Assembly: GCF_012972705.2 (NCBI RefSeq) | Contig: NZ_JABCSC020000003.1 | Location: 248,001-312,000 of the forward strand | DNA length: 64,000 bases | Direction: 5' to 3' | DNA from: Uliginosibacterium aquaticum | GTDB lineage: Bacteria; Pseudomonadota; Gammaproteobacteria; Burkholderiales; Rhodocyclaceae | Part shown: in pieces, positions 63,097 through 64,000 of the stretch | How the letters are laid out: each line of letters starts with the position of its first letter | Position numbering within the stretch: the first letter of the stretch is position 1 | Position numbers and translations under genes: made by a program | Notes under the pieces: model-generated | What the model was told of the DNA's origin: nothing | The model's input: the letters and a program-made list of their open reading frames with translations, nothing else | Database searches by the model: none

Positions 63097-64000
63097 ATGG
63101 ACAGGAACGAAACGGCAGGGAACGGCGAGATGCCCCAGCGGGCGCTGGTGCTGGGGGCTTCGGGCGGGGTGGGCGGCGAGCTGGCGCGCGAGCTGCTGCG
63201 GGCGGGCTGGCAGGTGCGTGGCCTCAAGCGCGGGCTGGGCGTGCCGCGCCTGTTGCGTGACGGAATCGAATGGCTGGACGGCGATGCGCTGAAAGAGGCC
63301 GATGTGCTGTCTGCCGCCGAGGGTTGCGCGGTGATTGCGCATGCGGTGAATCCGCCGGGTTACCGCAACTGGGGCGAGCTGGTCTTGCCGATGCTGGCCA
63401 ATACGCTGGCGGCGGCGCGTCAGCAGGGCGCCACGATCCTCTTGCCGGGCACGGTGTACAACTATGGTCCGGACACTTTCCCGCTGATTGCGGAGGATGC
63501 GCCGCAGGCGCCGATCACCCGCAAGGGGGCGATCCGGGTCGAGCTTGAGCGCCGTCTGCAGGCGGCGGCGGAGGCCGGCGAGCTGCGGGTGATCATCGTG
63601 CGGGCCGGCGATTTCTTCGGGCCGCAGGCGCGCAACAGCTGGTTTTCGCAAGGCATGCTGAAGCCGGGGCGGGTGCCCAGCGCCATGCAATGGCCGGGTC
63701 GCCCCGGTGTGGGCCACCAGTTCGCCTATCTGCCGGATGTGGCGCGCACGATGCGGCGTCTGCTCGAAGTGCGCGAGCGCCTGCCGGCCTTCAGCCGCTT
63801 CAATATGGCCGGTCACTGGGATCCGGATGGCCGTGCCCTGGCGCAGGCGGTGTGCCGCGTGTTGCAGCGCCGGGGGCTGGCCGTGCCGCGGCTGAAAGCC
63901 TTTCCGTGGTGGCTGATGCGGCTCGCCGCGCCCTTCGTGACGACGCTGCGCGAGCTGCTGGACATGCGCTACCTGTGGCAGACCGAAGTGCGCATGACGA
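63097..64000 (+). CDS. NAD(P)-dependent epimerase/short-chain dehydrogenase-like protein (3' truncated)
   Basis: A frame open to the window edge; 301 residues are visible. The Rossmann glycine motif is at the start (ALVLGASGGVGGELARELL), followed by an extended-SDR layout: a threonine-containing LLPGTVYNYGPDTFPL with the YNYGP segment typical of epimerase-like proteins, and IIVRAGDFFGPQARNSW. The usual YxxxK is not evident (ITRKGAIRVELER lies at that place), so activity is uncertain. Start at ATG 63097 after AAGGAG; ATG 63130 is an alternative. It is divergent from a LysR regulator across 105 bases, which probably controls it. Confidence 0.82.
   Translation, partial: MDRNETAGNGEMPQRALVLGASGGVGGELARELLRAGWQVRGLKRGLGVPRLLRDGIEWLDGDALKEADVLSAAEGCAVIAHAVNPPGYRNWGELVLPMLANTLAAARQQGATILLPGTVYNYGPDTFPLIAEDAPQAPITRKGAIRVELERRLQAAAEAGELRVIIVRAGDFFGPQARNSWFSQGMLKPGRVPSAMQWPGRPGVGHQFAYLPDVARTMRRLLEVRERLPAFSRFNMAGHWDPDGRALAQAVCRVLQRRGLAVPRLKAFPWWLMRLAAPFVTTLRELLDMRYLWQTEVRMT

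Noticed and set aside
62992-63816. Upstream extension of the final LysR frame over the epimerase-like gene
   Set aside because: It overlaps the divergent gene on the opposite strand; a normal LysR N-terminus begins at 62991.

Overview
This 64 kb window is GC-rich, densely coding chromosomal DNA from a Gram-negative proteobacterium. The gene orders pilQ-aroK-aroB-dgt, dusB-fis-purH-purD and perM/ydiK-tamA-tamB, together with an OxyR that keeps the E. coli cysteine numbering, point to the Betaproteobacteria; Rhodocyclales-like is my guess, not a demonstration. A pectate lyase, a pectin methylesterase-like protein and a copper/silver efflux operon suggest a life on or near plant material. No rRNA, tRNA, CRISPR array, phage or insertion sequence was recognised.

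Layout. 1-3.6 kb: end of the type IV pilus secretin, then aroK, aroB and dgt. 3.6-7.4 kb: a REP-associated tyrosine transposase (RAYT), a periplasmic DegP/MucD protease divergent from oxyR, and a small lipoprotein. 7.4-11.6 kb (minus strand): dusB-fis-purH-purD. 11.8-18.5 kb (minus strand): an AI-2E-family permease with tamA-tamB. 18.7-27.4 kb: a pectinesterase, then a six-gene Cu/Ag operon (small Cys/His secreted protein, CusF, cupredoxin, CusC, CusB, CusA). 28.5-36.7 kb: an NrtR repressor divergent from a seven-gene NAD salvage operon (nicotinamidase-like, pncB, NADAR, nadE, nadM-Nudix, SPFH protein, NAD-kinase-like), with a palindromic operator in the shared promoter. 36.7-50.6 kb: an accessory mix including a DsbA-fold protein, an MBL-fold protein, LysR regulators, a linalool dehydratase/isomerase-like membrane protein, a micro-ORF with dgkA, a DMT transporter, an exported glucan-dikinase-like protein, an oxidoreductase, an orphan amino-acid binding protein, a pectate lyase and leuE. 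50.6-51.2 kb: six tandem REPINs. 51.2-64 kb: cytochrome b561, two near-identical GGDEF-EAL genes in direct repeat, and between them a strikingly AT-rich block of three minus-strand genes; then an SGNH lipoprotein, a LysR regulator and a truncated epimerase.

Most interesting region. The AT-rich block (about 55.55-58.65 kb) looks like integron gene cassettes without an integrase (a CALIN). Each of the three genes is followed, in its own orientation, by a 65-90 bp imperfect palindrome that starts with a TAAC-type box and ends in GTTAGRN, as attC sites do. Two of the cassettes encode membrane proteins of the putative abortive-infection (putAbiC) type, both with a GD(F/Y)FGG-x-LNP motif at residues 50-60. 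The third encodes an unfamiliar single-span coiled-coil protein. This is the best candidate here for an undescribed phage-defence system.

Repeats form the second theme. The RAYT at 3.6 kb is the likely partner of GTAGG-headed REPINs at 41.9 and 50.7-51.2 kb. Two other palindromic elements lie in the copper operon: one between cusB and cusA, and one inserted in frame within cusA, adding about 38 residues to a cytoplasmic loop. Similarities were judged by eye; no search or alignment program was run.
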